DNA of 64,000 bases from Cellulomonas hominis (GCF_014201095.1 NZ_JACHDN010000001.1:2728001-2792000); one strand, 5' to 3'. Shown: positions 28,438 through 37,428, counted from the stretch's first letter. A program made the numbers and translations. Notes: generated by a model from the sequence alone, not told the origin.

Positions 28438-28977
28438 TCAGGCGGTGTCGCGCGCGACGCGCTCGCCCGTGCCCCGGGCGCGGTCCGGCTCGTCCTCCTC
28501 GGCGGCCGCGCGCTCCTCGGCCAGCTCCTCCAGCAGGTTGCGCAGCTCCGACCGCACGAAGTCGCGGGTCGCGACCTCGGACAGGGCGATGCGCAGGGCG
28601 GCCATCTCGCGGGCGAGGAACTCGGTGTCGGCGAGGTTCCGCTCGGCGCGCTGCCGGTCCTGCTCGGCCTGGACGCGGTCCCGGTCGGTCTGCCGGTTCT
28701 GCGCGAGCAGGATGAGCGGCGCGGAGTACGACGCCTGCAGCGACAGCATGAGGGTCAGCGCGGTGAACCCGTTGGCCGCGGAGTCGAACCGCAGGTGCTC
28801 CGGGCCCCACGAGTTCCACACCAGCCACGCGATGCAGAACAGGCTCAGCCACAGCAGGAACCGCGGCGTGCCCATGAACCGGGCGATGCCCTCGGAGACC
28901 TTGCCGAAGGCGTCCTCCTGGAGGCGCGGCAGCAGCTGGCGGCGGGAGGCCTTCGGGGTGTCGAGGCGCTCAGGCAC
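28438..28977 (-). CDS. DUF1003 membrane protein
   Basis: 179 residues. Two membrane segments (about 40-57 and 67-92) contain the DUF1003 pattern W-L-V-W-N-S and L-T-L-M-L-S-L-Q-A-S-Y-S-A-P-L-I-L-L-A-Q-N-R. A long charged helix follows, likely a cytoplasmic coiled coil. The function of the family is unknown. The GTG start lies 8 nt inside the end of the upstream PRC/MgtE-N/CBS gene, so the two are co-translated, a pairing that is frequent in actinobacteria. Confidence 0.88.
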   Translation of the reverse strand: MPERLDTPKASRRQLLPRLQEDAFGKVSEGIARFMGTPRFLLWLSLFCIAWLVWNSWGPEHLRFDSAANGFTALTLMLSLQASYSAPLILLAQNRQTDRDRVQAEQDRQRAERNLADTEFLAREMAALRIALSEVATRDFVRSELRNLLEELAEERAAAEEDEPDRARGTGERVARDTA

Positions 28978-30298
28978 GACGGCCTCCCCTCGGGACGGGA
29001 CGCGGGGCGGACGGGCTGACCACGGGGACCGCGCCGGTCGTCGGCGGCACCTCCTCGTCGGTCTCGCGCCAGTCCTCGGGCAGCAGGTGGTCCAGCACGT
29101 CGTCGACGCTGACCGCCCCGAGCAGGCGGCGCTCGCCGTCCACGACCGGGATGGCCAGCAGGTCGTAGGTCGCCATCCGCCGCGTGACCGCCAGCAGGGG
29201 CGCGTCCGCGGTGACCGGCTCGATGTCGGTGTCCACGGCGGTGCCGATCGCCTCGTGCGGGGGCTCGCGCAGCAGGCGCTGCAGGTGCACGACGCCGATG
29301 AACCGGCCGGTGGGGGTCTCGAGCGGGGGCCGCACGACGAACACCATCGACGCCAGGGCGGGGGTGAGGTCGCGACGCCGCACGTGCGCGAGCGCCGCGG
29401 CGATCGGGGTCTCCGGGCCGAGGACCACCGGCTCGGTCGTCATCAGGCCGCCCGCGGTGTTCTCCTCGTAGGCCAGCAGCCGGCGGACGTCGCGGGCCTC
29501 CTCCGGCTCCATGAGCTCGAGCAGCTCGGCCGCCTGGTCGTCGGGCAGCTCGCCGAGCAGGTCGGCCGCGTCGTCGGGCTGCATGGCCTCGAGGACGTCG
29601 GCGGCGCGGGCGCGCTCCAGGCCGGACAGGATCGCGACCTGGTCGTCCTCCGGGAGCTCCTCGAGGACGTCGGCGAGCCGCTCGTTGTCCATCGCCGCGG
29701 CCACCTCGAGCCGCCGCGTGGTCGTGAGGTCGTGCAGGACGTCGGCGAGGTCGGCGGGCTTGAGCTCGTCGTACTGCGCGAGCAGGAGCGCGGCGCCCTG
29801 GTCGGCGGACGTCCGCGCGAGGCCCGCGATCTCCTCGATGTCCAGCAGCTCGGGCTCGCCCCGCCGGCGCAGCAGCCCGCCGCGGCCCGGGCGGTGCTTG
29901 CGCACGAACACCTTGGACACCAGCCAGTCGCCGTTGCGCTGCCGCTCGATGGCGACGTCCTCGACGGTCGCGTGCCCGGTGCCGTCCGCGAGCCGGACGG
30001 TGCGGTCGAACAGCTCGCCGACCACGAGCGTCTCGAACGGGCGCTGCTCGAAGCGGCGCATGTTCACCAGCCCGGTGGAGATCACCTGGCCCGCGTCGAT
30101 CGCCGTGACCCGGGTCAGCGGGACGAACACCCGGCGCCGCCCCGGCACCTCCACGACCAGGCCGACGGCCCGCGGGGCGCCCTTGGGGCGCAGCAGGACG
30201 ACGACGTCGCGCACCCGCCCGACCTGGTCGCCGATGGGGTCGAAGACGGAGGTCCCGGCGAGCCGCGCGACGAACACTCGGGTCCCGGGGCCGCTCAC
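28970..30298 (-). CDS. Soluble PRC / MgtE-N / CBS-pair protein
   Basis: 442 residues. Domains in order: PRC-barrel-like (about 5-90, T-S-V-F-D-P-I-G-D-Q-V-G-R-V), a linker, the superhelical MgtE_N domain (about 185-290, rich in L-A-D-V-L-E-E-L-P-E-D-D) and two CBS motifs (about 300-420). There is no membrane domain, so it is not a magnesium channel by itself; it may sense Mg2+ or nucleotides and act through the coupled DUF1003 membrane protein. Start: GTG 30298, with TACGCT (30311-30306) seven bases upstream, giving a leaderless transcript. Confidence 0.85.
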   Translation of the reverse strand: MSGPGTRVFVARLAGTSVFDPIGDQVGRVRDVVVLLRPKGAPRAVGLVVEVPGRRRVFVPLTRVTAIDAGQVISTGLVNMRRFEQRPFETLVVGELFDRTVRLADGTGHATVEDVAIERQRNGDWLVSKVFVRKHRPGRGGLLRRRGEPELLDIEEIAGLARTSADQGAALLLAQYDELKPADLADVLHDLTTTRRLEVAAAMDNERLADVLEELPEDDQVAILSGLERARAADVLEAMQPDDAADLLGELPDDQAAELLELMEPEEARDVRRLLAYEENTAGGLMTTEPVVLGPETPIAAALAHVRRRDLTPALASMVFVVRPPLETPTGRFIGVVHLQRLLREPPHEAIGTAVDTDIEPVTADAPLLAVTRRMATYDLLAIPVVDGERRLLGAVSVDDVLDHLLPEDWRETDEEVPPTTGAVPVVSPSAPRPVPRGGRRA

Positions 30299-30440
30299 GG
30301 GGGTCAGCGTAGACGCCGCGTCGCGGCGGTCGCAGCGTGGCACGGCGGGACCTGGGCAGAACCTGGACCTCGACCATGAAGTCCCTGCGCAGCGGCCCGG
30401 GACCTGGCGGCCGGGCGGCCCGCTGGGTGAGGATGGAGCC

Positions 30441-31196
30441 ATGTCGTTCACCGGAGCCCGCGTCCCCCGCACGCCCACGCTGCCGCAGGGCGAGACCGTC
30501 GCGTCCTACGGCACCTACCTCGAGGCGCAGCGGGCGGTGGACCACCTGTCCGACCGGCAGTTCCCGGTGCAGCTCGTGACGATCGTCGGCACCGACCTCA
30601 AGATGGTCGAGCGGGTCACCGGGCGGCTCACCTACGCGCGCGTCGCGATGGGCGGGTTCGGGTCCGGGGCGTGGTTCGGCGTGTTCGTCGGCCTGCTCTT
30701 CATGCTGACGAGCAACAACGCGGGGATCCTGCTGACCGCGGTCCTCGTCGGCGGCGGGTTCGGCCTGCTGTTCTCGGTGATCCTCTACTCGTTCACCGGC
30801 GGCAAGCGGGACTTCACGTCGCAGAGCCAGATCGTCGCGTCGCAGTACGCGGTGCTGTGCCAGCGGGAGAAGGCGGACGACGCGCGGCTGCTGCTGCGCG
30901 AGCTCGGCGGCGTCCGCGCCGGCGCGCCGACGCCGGTGCCGCCGGCCGCGCCGTTCGGGGCGCGGCCGTCCGACCCGACCGGGACGTACCCGGTCGCCCC
31001 GGCCGCCCCGCCCGCGCCCGCGCAGCCGGGCGAGCCGGTGCAGCCGCGGTACGGCCAGCTCGCCCCGCAGCCCGCGCAGCCGCCGGCCGAGCCGCGGTAC
31101 GGCCAGCTCGCGCCGCAGCAGCCGCAGCCGCCCGCCTCGCCGGAGCCGCCGGCCGCCGAGCCGCCGACGGGCCCGGCGCCCGACAAGCAGGACTGA
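30441..31196 (+). CDS. General stress protein-like membrane protein with Pro-rich tail
   Basis: 251 residues. The first 60 residues resemble the GSP17M/general-stress N-terminal domain (A-S-Y-G-T-Y-L-E-A-Q-R-A-V-D-H-L-S). A glycine-rich helical hairpin (about 68-115) follows, probably membrane-inserted (G-G-F-G-S-G-A-W-F-G-V-F-V-G). The last 100 residues are Pro/Ala/Gln-rich with two copies of P-R-Y-G-Q-L-A-P-Q. The function is unknown; homologues are annotated as general stress proteins. It is divergent from the PRC/CBS gene and convergent with the aminopeptidase gene. Confidence 0.78.
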   Translation: MSFTGARVPRTPTLPQGETVASYGTYLEAQRAVDHLSDRQFPVQLVTIVGTDLKMVERVTGRLTYARVAMGGFGSGAWFGVFVGLLFMLTSNNAGILLTAVLVGGGFGLLFSVILYSFTGGKRDFTSQSQIVASQYAVLCQREKADDARLLLRELGGVRAGAPTPVPPAAPFGARPSDPTGTYPVAPAAPPAPAQPGEPVQPRYGQLAPQPAQPPAEPRYGQLAPQQPQPPASPEPPAAEPPTGPAPDKQD

Positions 31197-31227
31197 CCAG
31201 GGACGGAGCAGGGGCCGCCGCCCCGGG

Positions 31228-32784
31228 TCAGCGCCCGAGCAGCCCCGCCATCCAGGCCTCGACGTCCTCCGGCCGGCGGGGCAGCGCGGCCGACAGGTTC
31301 TCGTTCCCGTCCGCGGTCACGAGCACGTCGTCCTCGATCCGCACGCCGATGCCGCGCAGCTCCTCGGGGACCCGCAGGTCGTCCGCCTGGAAGTACAGGC
31401 CCGGCTCGATCGTGAACACCATGCCGGGCTCCAGCACCGCGTCCAGGTACATCTCGCGGCGCGCCTGGGCGCAGTCGTGCACGTCGAGGCCGAGGTGGTG
31501 GCTGGTGCCGTGCACCATCCACCGGCGGTGCTGCTGGCCCTCGGGGTCGAGCGACTCGGCGGCGGACACCGGGAGCATGCCCCACTCGTCGAGACGGGCG
31601 GCGACGACCTCCATGGCCGCCGCGTGCACGTCCCGGAACCGCGCCCCCGGCACGGCGACCGCGAACGCGGCGTCCGCGGCGTCCAGCACGGCCTGGTACA
31701 CCCGGCGCTGCGCGTCCGTGAACGTGCCGTCCACGGGGAGCGTGCGGGTGATGTCGGCGGTGTAGAGCGAGTCGACCTCGACGCCGGCGTCGATCAGCAC
31801 GAGCTCGCCCTCGCGGACCTGGCCGTCGTTGTCCGTCCAGTGCAGCGTGGTGGCGTGCGTGCCGGCCGCGGCGATCGTCTCGTAGCCGACGTAGTTGCCC
31901 TCGACGCGGGCCTGGGACAGGAACGTGCCCTCGATGACGCGCTCGCCGCGGCGGTGCGCGACCGCCTCCGGCAGCCGGCGCACGACGGTCTCGAAGCCCT
32001 CGACCGTCGCGGCCACCGCGCGGCGCAGCTCGCCGACCTCGTGCTCGTCCTTGACCAGGCGCAGCTCCGACAGCGCCTCCACCAGCGCGGCGTCGCGCTC
32101 GCCGGCGTCCTCCGTGGCGCGGATCTCCTCGACCACGGCCTCCACCGCCTCGTCGACCTCGGGGACCACGAGCAGCCGGATGCCGTCGGTGCCGACGTCC
32201 TTGGCCAGGGCGTCCCGCAGGTCGTCGCTGTGCGCGGTGCGGATGCCCGTGACGGTCTGCATGTCCTCGAGCGTCGGGCGGGGGCCGACCCAGAACTCGC
32301 CGTACCGGGCGTCCGAGAAGAACTCCTCGGTGTCCCGCCCGGCCAGCGGCCGCATGTAGAGCACCGCGCGGTGCGTGGACCGTGTGCCGTCGGGGAGCTC
32401 GTCGCCCTCGCCGTCCGCCGCCGGGTGCAGCACGAGCACCGCGTCCGGCTCCTGCTCGCCGCCCAGGCCGGTCAGGTGCGCGAACCCCGAGTGCGGGCGG
32501 AACCGGTAGTCCGTGTCGTTCGAGCGCACCTTGTACGCGCCCGCGGGGACGACCAGGCGCTCGCCCGGGAACCGCTCCGCGAGCCGCGCGCGGCGCACCG
32601 CGGTGAACGGCGCGACGTCGGCGGGCACCGCCGTGCTCGCCGGGCGCTCCGCCCAGCCGGACGTCACCCACTCCAGGAAGGCGGCGGAGGACGGGCGCTG
32701 GCTGCGGTTCTGGCCGCGGTCGGCGAGGGTCTGCTCGTCCTGCGCGTGCGCGGGGGAGGACTCGGGCGTGGGTTCGGTGGCCAT
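31228..32784 (-). CDS. Aminopeptidase P family metallopeptidase (M24B)
   Basis: 518 residues. The N-terminal AMP_N domain (about 55-190, F-R-P-H-S-G-F-A-H-L-T-G) precedes a pita-bread M24 domain. Metal ligands are visible in order: L-I-D-A-G-V-E-V, Y-T-A-D-I-T-R-T, M-V-H-G-T-S-H-H-L-G-L-D-V-H-D, F-T-I-E-P-G-L-Y and R-I-E-D-D-V. It removes N-terminal residues preceding proline and is cytoplasmic. The length agrees with actinobacterial members. It is divergent from the PHP gene. Confidence 0.93.
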   Translation of the reverse strand: MATEPTPESSPAHAQDEQTLADRGQNRSQRPSSAAFLEWVTSGWAERPASTAVPADVAPFTAVRRARLAERFPGERLVVPAGAYKVRSNDTDYRFRPHSGFAHLTGLGGEQEPDAVLVLHPAADGEGDELPDGTRSTHRAVLYMRPLAGRDTEEFFSDARYGEFWVGPRPTLEDMQTVTGIRTAHSDDLRDALAKDVGTDGIRLLVVPEVDEAVEAVVEEIRATEDAGERDAALVEALSELRLVKDEHEVGELRRAVAATVEGFETVVRRLPEAVAHRRGERVIEGTFLSQARVEGNYVGYETIAAAGTHATTLHWTDNDGQVREGELVLIDAGVEVDSLYTADITRTLPVDGTFTDAQRRVYQAVLDAADAAFAVAVPGARFRDVHAAAMEVVAARLDEWGMLPVSAAESLDPEGQQHRRWMVHGTSHHLGLDVHDCAQARREMYLDAVLEPGMVFTIEPGLYFQADDLRVPEELRGIGVRIEDDVLVTADGNENLSAALPRRPEDVEAWMAGLLGR

Positions 32785-32848
32785 GCGCCCCAGTCTGGCA
32801 CCGCCCGGCGGGCGCCGTCGGGCCCCCGGTCCCGGGGTTCCGCGCCGG

Positions 32849-32854
32849 TAGGCT
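32849..32854 (+). promoter_or_regulatory. -10 element of the PHP-marC pair, leaderless type
   Basis: TAGGCT ends 6 nt before the GTG start at 32861, and no ribosome-binding site intervenes. Confidence 0.5.
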
Positions 32855-32860
32855 TCCGCG

Positions 32861-33703
32861 GTGCGCATCGACCTCCACACCCACTCGTCGGCCTCGGACG
32901 GGACCGAGCCGCCCGCGGGCGTGGTGGCCGCGGCGGCCGCCGCGGGCCTCGACGTCGTGGCGCTCACCGACCACGACACGACCGCCGGGTGGGACGAGGC
33001 GTCCGCCGCCGCGCGGGAGCACGGCATCGCCCTGGTGCCCGGCACCGAGGTGTCGGCGCTGTCCCGCGGCGTGAGCGTGCACCTGCTGTCCTACCTGCAG
33101 GACCCGGCCGACCCGGCGCTCGCGGACGTGATCGCGCGGACCCGGGACGCACGGCTGCACCGCGGGCGGGCGATCGTCGAGCGGCTCGCGCAGGACCTGC
33201 CGATCACCTGGGACGACGTCGTCGCGCAGCAGGCGCCCGGCACCGTCGTCGGCCGCCCGCACATCGCCGACGCCCTCGTCGCCCTCGGCGTGGTGCCCGA
33301 CCGCTCCGCCGCGTTCGCCGACCTGCTGTCCGCGCGCGGCCGGTACTACGTGCCGTACTACGCCCCGGAGGCGACCGAGGCCGTCGAGGCGATCCGCGCG
33401 TCCGGCGGTGTGCCCGTGTTCGCGCACCCGGGCGCCGACGGGCGCGGCCGGATCGTGCCCGACGCGGTGATCGCGGAGCTCGCCGACGCCGGCCTCGCGG
33501 GGCTGGAGGTGCACCACCGCGACCACGGCCCCGAGCAGCGCGCCCGGCTGACCGCGCTCGCGGACCGGCTGGGGCTGCTCGTCACCGGGTCCAGCGACTA
33601 CCACGGCACCGGCAAGGAGAACCTGCTGGGCGAGAACACCACCGCCCCGGACGCGCTCGCGGAGATCGAGCGTCAGGGCAGGGTCGCGGTGGTGGGACGA
33701 TGA
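32861..33703 (+). CDS. PHP-domain phosphoesterase (YciV/RnmA-like)
   Basis: 280 residues. The motifs I-D-L-H-T-H-S-S-A-S-D-G-T, L-T-D-H-D-T, G-T-E-V-S, F-A-H-P-G-A and G-S-S-D-Y-H-G define the trinuclear-metal PHP site. This compact type, as in E. coli YciV/RnmA, dephosphorylates 3',5'-nucleotides such as pAp and trims short RNA 5' ends. Its stop codon overlaps the MarC start (ATGA). The start follows a leaderless -10. Confidence 0.9.
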   Translation: MRIDLHTHSSASDGTEPPAGVVAAAAAAGLDVVALTDHDTTAGWDEASAAAREHGIALVPGTEVSALSRGVSVHLLSYLQDPADPALADVIARTRDARLHRGRAIVERLAQDLPITWDDVVAQQAPGTVVGRPHIADALVALGVVPDRSAAFADLLSARGRYYVPYYAPEATEAVEAIRASGGVPVFAHPGADGRGRIVPDAVIAELADAGLAGLEVHHRDHGPEQRARLTALADRLGLLVTGSSDYHGTGKENLLGENTTAPDALAEIERQGRVAVVGR

Positions 33704-34323
33704 GCACCGTGCTCGACTGGCGCCTCCTGTCCGAGGTCTTCATCACCCTGTTCGTCATCATGGACCCGCCCGGGACCGTCCCGATCTTCCTCGGCCTGAC
33801 CGGCGCGATGACCCGGCTGCAGCGCAACCGGGCCGCCCGGCAGGCGATCCTCGTCGCGTTCGGCGTCATCCTCGTGTTCGCGGTGTTCGGGCAGAGCCTG
33901 CTGTCCTACATGCACATCTCGCTGCCCGCGCTCCAGGCGTCCGGCGGCCTGCTGCTGCTCCTCGTCGCCATGGAGCTGCTGACCGGCAAGGCCGAGGAGC
34001 CGCAGCCGTCCGGCAACGCCAAGGTGAACGTCGCGCTGGTGCCGCTCGGGACCCCGCTGCTGGCCGGGCCCGGTGCGATCGTCGCCGTCATGGTGTTCGT
34101 GCAGCAGAGCGACGGGACGCTCGCCGACTGGCTGGCGATCGCGCTCGGCATCGTGCTGGTGCACATCACGCTGTGGCTCGCGATGCGGTTCGCCGGGGTG
34201 ATCCACCGCCTGCTGGGGGAGTCCGGGACCACGCTGGTCACGCGGATCGCCGGTCTGCTGCTCGCGGCCATCGCCGTGCAGCTCGTCGCCGACGCGGTCG
34301 TGGCGTTCGTCGAGGCCGCCTGA
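33700..34323 (+). CDS. MarC-family membrane protein
   Basis: 207 residues with six hydrophobic segments. The MarC pattern is clear: F-V-I-M-D-P-P-G-T-V-P-I-F-L near residue 20 and the repeated-half counterpart V-P-L-G-T-P-L-L-A-G-P-G-A-I near 115. Despite the family name it is not linked to multiple antibiotic resistance; the function is unknown. It is translationally coupled to the PHP gene, an association frequent in actinobacteria. Confidence 0.92.
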   Translation: MSTVLDWRLLSEVFITLFVIMDPPGTVPIFLGLTGAMTRLQRNRAARQAILVAFGVILVFAVFGQSLLSYMHISLPALQASGGLLLLLVAMELLTGKAEEPQPSGNAKVNVALVPLGTPLLAGPGAIVAVMVFVQQSDGTLADWLAIALGIVLVHITLWLAMRFAGVIHRLLGESGTTLVTRIAGLLLAAIAVQLVADAVVAFVEAA

Positions 34324-34362
34324 CGGGGTGCGCCGCGGCGTCCGCGGGGTGACGATCGGGGG

Positions 34363-35244
34363 GTGACCCCCACGACCGGCACCCTGCGCGGGCGGCTCGG
34401 TGGCGAGCTGTTCGCCCGGGTCGCCGGCCCGCGCGGCGCCCAGGTGCGCGAGCGGATCCACGGCACGCCCGGCCCCCGCTGGTTCGGCCCCGACGACGCC
34501 ATCCGCCGCGTGCACGGCGACGCGTCGATGTTCGTCGGGGGGCTCACCGCGCTGCTCCTGCAGTCCTGGCACCCGCTCGCGATGGCCGCCGTCGCCGCGC
34601 ACTCCGGCTACCGCGGCGACCCCTGGGGCCGGCTGCAGCGCACCAGCACCTTCCTCGCCGTGACGACGTTCGGCACCGCCGAGCACGCCCAGCAGGCCGT
34701 CGACACCGTCCGGGCGATCCACGACCGGGTGCGAGGGGTGACCGCGGACGGGCTGCCGTACGCCGCGTCCGACCCGCACCTGCTCGAGTGGGTGCACCTC
34801 ACCGAGGCGCACGCGTTCCTCACCGCGCACCAGCGGTACGGCGCCCACCCGCTCGACGCCGCCGGCTGCGACGCCTACGTCGCCCAGGGCGCCCGCGTCG
34901 GCCGGGCCCTCGGCGCGCTCGACCTGCCGGACACCGTGGCGGGCCTCCGGGCGCGGCTCGACGGCTACCTGCCCGAGCTCCGCGGGACGCCCGAGGCCCG
35001 GGAGGCCGCGGAGTTCCTGCTTGCCGACCCGCCCGTGCCCGTCCCCGTGCGGCTGCCGTACGCCGTGCTCGCGGCGGCCTCGATCGGGCTGCTGCCGCGG
35101 GCGGCCCGGGCGCCGCTGGGGCTGCCGGACCGGCCCCGCCTGGACGCGACCCTGGCCCGCGCCGGCGGGCACGCGGTCACCCGCGCGGTGCGCTGGGCCC
35201 TCGCGACGACGCCCCCGCCGCCGACGGCGGACGCCGCGGGCTGA
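34363..35244 (+). CDS. MpaB-like oxygenase family protein (DUF2236)
   Basis: 293 residues. The family pattern is seen in G-P-D-D-A-I-R-R-V-H-G-D-A-S-M-F-V-G-G, L-L-L-Q-S-W-H-P-L-A-M-A-A-V, Y-R-G-D-P-W-G-R-L and the H-L-L-E-W-V-H region. The histidines in these blocks are candidate haem b ligands of this group, whose founding members include the latex-clearing protein Lcp and the mycophenolic-acid enzyme MpaB. The substrate is unknown. GACGAT six bases before the GTG start (34363) suggests a leaderless transcript. Confidence 0.85.
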   Translation: MTPTTGTLRGRLGGELFARVAGPRGAQVRERIHGTPGPRWFGPDDAIRRVHGDASMFVGGLTALLLQSWHPLAMAAVAAHSGYRGDPWGRLQRTSTFLAVTTFGTAEHAQQAVDTVRAIHDRVRGVTADGLPYAASDPHLLEWVHLTEAHAFLTAHQRYGAHPLDAAGCDAYVAQGARVGRALGALDLPDTVAGLRARLDGYLPELRGTPEAREAAEFLLADPPVPVPVRLPYAVLAAASIGLLPRAARAPLGLPDRPRLDATLARAGGHAVTRAVRWALATTPPPPTADAAG

Positions 35245-35251
35245 CGCGGGC

Positions 35252-35479
35252 CGCGAGGTCGTCGGTCGCGCCCGGGCGAGGCCGCGGCCGGGCCGGGCTG
35301 CGGCAGCCGCGAGGTCGTCGGGTGCGCCCGAGGTCGTCGGTTCCGCACCCGCGCGACGGGCGCAACCGACGACGTCGGCACCCGGGCCCCGGCCCCATGG
35401 TCACGCACTCGCGAGGTCGAGGGTTTCGTGCGAGGTCGAGGGTTTCCGCGCGGTCCGGTGAGGGAAACCCTCGACCTCG
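35252..35479. repeat. Cluster of CGAGGTCGTCGG and CGAGGTCGAGGGTTTC repeats
   Basis: The stretch holds at least seven related units. CGAGGTCGTCGG-type units lie near 35253, 35309 and 35330, with an inverted copy at 35364-35378. Direct copies of CGAGGTCGAGGGTTTC lie at 35413 and 35431, with an inverted copy at 35463-35479. Two strong stems result: 35333-35342 with 35364-35373, and a perfect 17 bp (35431-35447 with 35463-35479). The second core is the same as that after folD at 8862. No gene is seen here. Confidence 0.8.
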
Positions 35480-35518
35480 GCGACCGGAGCCGCCCCCGGG
35501 CGCGCCCCGCCCGGACAG

Positions 35519-35556
35519 CGCGAGGGCGCCCCGTCGGGTGACGGGGCGCCCTCGCG
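35519..35556. terminator. Strong bidirectional hairpin between DUF2236 and DEAD-box genes
   Basis: A perfect 17-bp stem (35519-35535 with 35540-35556) has the tetraloop GGGT. It lies 22 nt beyond the end of the DEAD-box gene and downstream of the repeat cluster, so it can terminate both convergent transcripts. Confidence 0.8.
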
Positions 35557-35577
35557 GGTGCTGCGGGTGCCGGGGGC

Positions 35578-37233
35578 TCAGCCCTCGGCCGGGGCCTCCG
35601 GGGCGTCGCCCGCGGGACGGCCCCCGCGGGTGCGACGGCGGTTCCGGCGGCGGCGCGGCGCGGCGCCGGCCTCGTCGGGACCCGTGGCACCCACGGCCGG
35701 GCCGGTGGCGGGCTCGGCGCCGGCCTCGGCCGGGCGGTCGCCGGAGCCCGAGCCGCGGCGGCGGTTGCGGGAGCGCCCGCCCTCGCGGCCCTCGCGCGCC
35801 TCGGACCCGCCGGAGCGCCCGCGCTCGCCACGCCCGCCGTCGCGGTCGCCGCGACCGGAGGAGTGGCGCTTGCCGGTCTCGCCGAGGTCCTCGATCGCCT
35901 CGGCGTCCAGGCCCTCGCGGGTGCGCTTCGAGCGGGGCAGCCGGCCCGTCGTGCCCTCGGGGATGCCGAGGTCCGTGAACAGGTGCGGCGAGCTGGAGTA
36001 GGTCTCCTGCGGCTCCGGGAACCCGAGTTCGAGGGCCTTGTCGATGAGGCCCCAGCGCGGCACGTCGTCCCAGTCGACGAACGTCACGGCGGTGCCCTTG
36101 TGCCCGGCGCGGCCGGTGCGGCCGGTGCGGTGCAGGTAGGTCTTCTCGTCCTCGGGGCACTGGTAGTTCACGACGTGGGTCACGTCGTCGACGTCGATGC
36201 CGCGGGCGGCGACGTCGGTGGCGACCAGGACGTCGACCTTGCCGTTGCGGAACGCGCGCAGCGCCTGCTCGCGGGCGCCCTGGCCGAGGTCGCCGTGCAG
36301 CGCACCGGCGGCGAACCCGCGCTCGATGAGCTCGTCCGCGACCTTCGCGGCGGTGCGCTTGGTGCGGGCGAACACGATGGTCAGGCCGCGGCCCTCGGCC
36401 TGCAGCAGGCGGGCGAGCACCTCGACCTTGTCGAGGGCGTGCGCGCGGTAGACGACCTGCTTGATGTTCTTGACGGTCTTGCCCGCGTCGTCCGGCTCGC
36501 TGGCGCGGATGTGCGTCGGCTGGGTCATGTAGCGGCGCGCCATCGCGACGACGGCGCCCGGCATGGTGGCCGAGAACAGCATGGTGTGCCGGGACGCGGG
36601 GGTGCGGGCCAGCAGCTTCTCGACGTCGGGCAGGAAGCCGAGGTCGAGCATCTCGTCGGCCTCGTCCAGCACGACGCACTTGACGCGGGACAGGTCCAGG
36701 TGGCCCTGGTTCATCAGGTCGATCATGCGGCCCGGCGTGCCGACGACCACCTCGACGCCGCGGTTCAGCATCTCGATCTGCGGCTCGTAGGCGCGGCCGC
36801 CGTACAGCAGGGCGACGCGCACGGACCGGCGCCTCGACGCGGTCTCCAGGTCGCCGGCCACCTGCACCGCGAGCTCGCGGGTCGGGACGACGACGAGGGC
36901 CTGCGGCTTGCCCGGCGCGGGCAGGGCGTCGAAGCCCTCCTCGTCCGGCGCGACGACGCGGTGCAGCAGCGGGACGCCGAAGCCGAGCGTCTTGCCGGTG
37001 CCGGTCTTGGCCTGGCCGATGATGTCGTGGCCGGACAGCGCCACGGGCAGGGTCATCGCCTGGATGGGGAACGGGGTGGTGATGCCGGCGTCGGCGAGGG
37101 CGGCGACGATCTCCGGGCGGACGTCGAAGTCCGCGAAGGTCACGTCGGCGGCCTGGACGGACGCGGCGGTGGGCACGTCGACGGTGTCGGCGACGACGTC
37201 CTCGGGGAGGACGGTGGGTTCGGTCGAGGTCAC
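35578..37233 (-). CDS. DEAD-box RNA helicase
   Basis: 551 residues. The core motifs are Q (T-P-F-P-I-Q), I (A-K-T-G-T-G-K-T), Ia (P-T-R-E-L), II (V-L-D-E-A-D-E-M-L), III (S-A-T), V (A-T-D-V-A-A-R-G-I-D) and VI (H-R-T-G-R-T-G-R). The last 110 residues form a low-complexity basic/glycine tail with many Arg-Gly and Arg-Arg-Arg groups, likely RNA-binding. It resembles the RhlE/CsdA helicases that unwind structured RNA in the cold and in ribosome assembly. GTG 37233 was chosen as start; the long leader upstream suggests post-transcriptional control. Confidence 0.94.
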   Translation of the reverse strand: MTSTEPTVLPEDVVADTVDVPTAASVQAADVTFADFDVRPEIVAALADAGITTPFPIQAMTLPVALSGHDIIGQAKTGTGKTLGFGVPLLHRVVAPDEEGFDALPAPGKPQALVVVPTRELAVQVAGDLETASRRRSVRVALLYGGRAYEPQIEMLNRGVEVVVGTPGRMIDLMNQGHLDLSRVKCVVLDEADEMLDLGFLPDVEKLLARTPASRHTMLFSATMPGAVVAMARRYMTQPTHIRASEPDDAGKTVKNIKQVVYRAHALDKVEVLARLLQAEGRGLTIVFARTKRTAAKVADELIERGFAAGALHGDLGQGAREQALRAFRNGKVDVLVATDVAARGIDVDDVTHVVNYQCPEDEKTYLHRTGRTGRAGHKGTAVTFVDWDDVPRWGLIDKALELGFPEPQETYSSSPHLFTDLGIPEGTTGRLPRSKRTREGLDAEAIEDLGETGKRHSSGRGDRDGGRGERGRSGGSEAREGREGGRSRNRRRGSGSGDRPAEAGAEPATGPAVGATGPDEAGAAPRRRRNRRRTRGGRPAGDAPEAPAEG

Positions 37234-37428
37234 GGACTGCTCTTCACTCGTGAAGGTGGCGTGCCGCGCGCCGCTCCCGGGACCGGGCACCGGCGGGCAT
37301 CGCCACGGATGGTCCGGCAGCCGATCGTGCAGGTCAGTCGAGGCGGTCCGGACGCCCGGGGGCGTCACGCCGCGCTCGGAGCACCGAGGTCGAGACGACC
37401 GGGCAACCGATGAACACCTCCCATGATA
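37234..37428 (-). promoter_or_regulatory. Long leader of the DEAD-box gene with possible leaderless uORF
   Basis: A TATCAT -10 (37428-37423) implies a transcript start near 37416 and an untranslated leader of about 180 nt. A GTG at 37417, only 5 nt from the -10, opens a 27-codon frame (37417-37334) that could be a leaderless upstream ORF. Just before the helicase start lies the exact palindrome CTTCAC-TC-GTGAAG (37242-37255), overlapping the presumed ribosome-binding region. Long, structured leaders are known for cold-induced helicase genes such as csdA. Confidence 0.5.

Noticed and set aside
28970..30298. Magnesium transporter MgtE
   Set aside because: MgtE_N and CBS domains are present but the transmembrane channel domain is missing.
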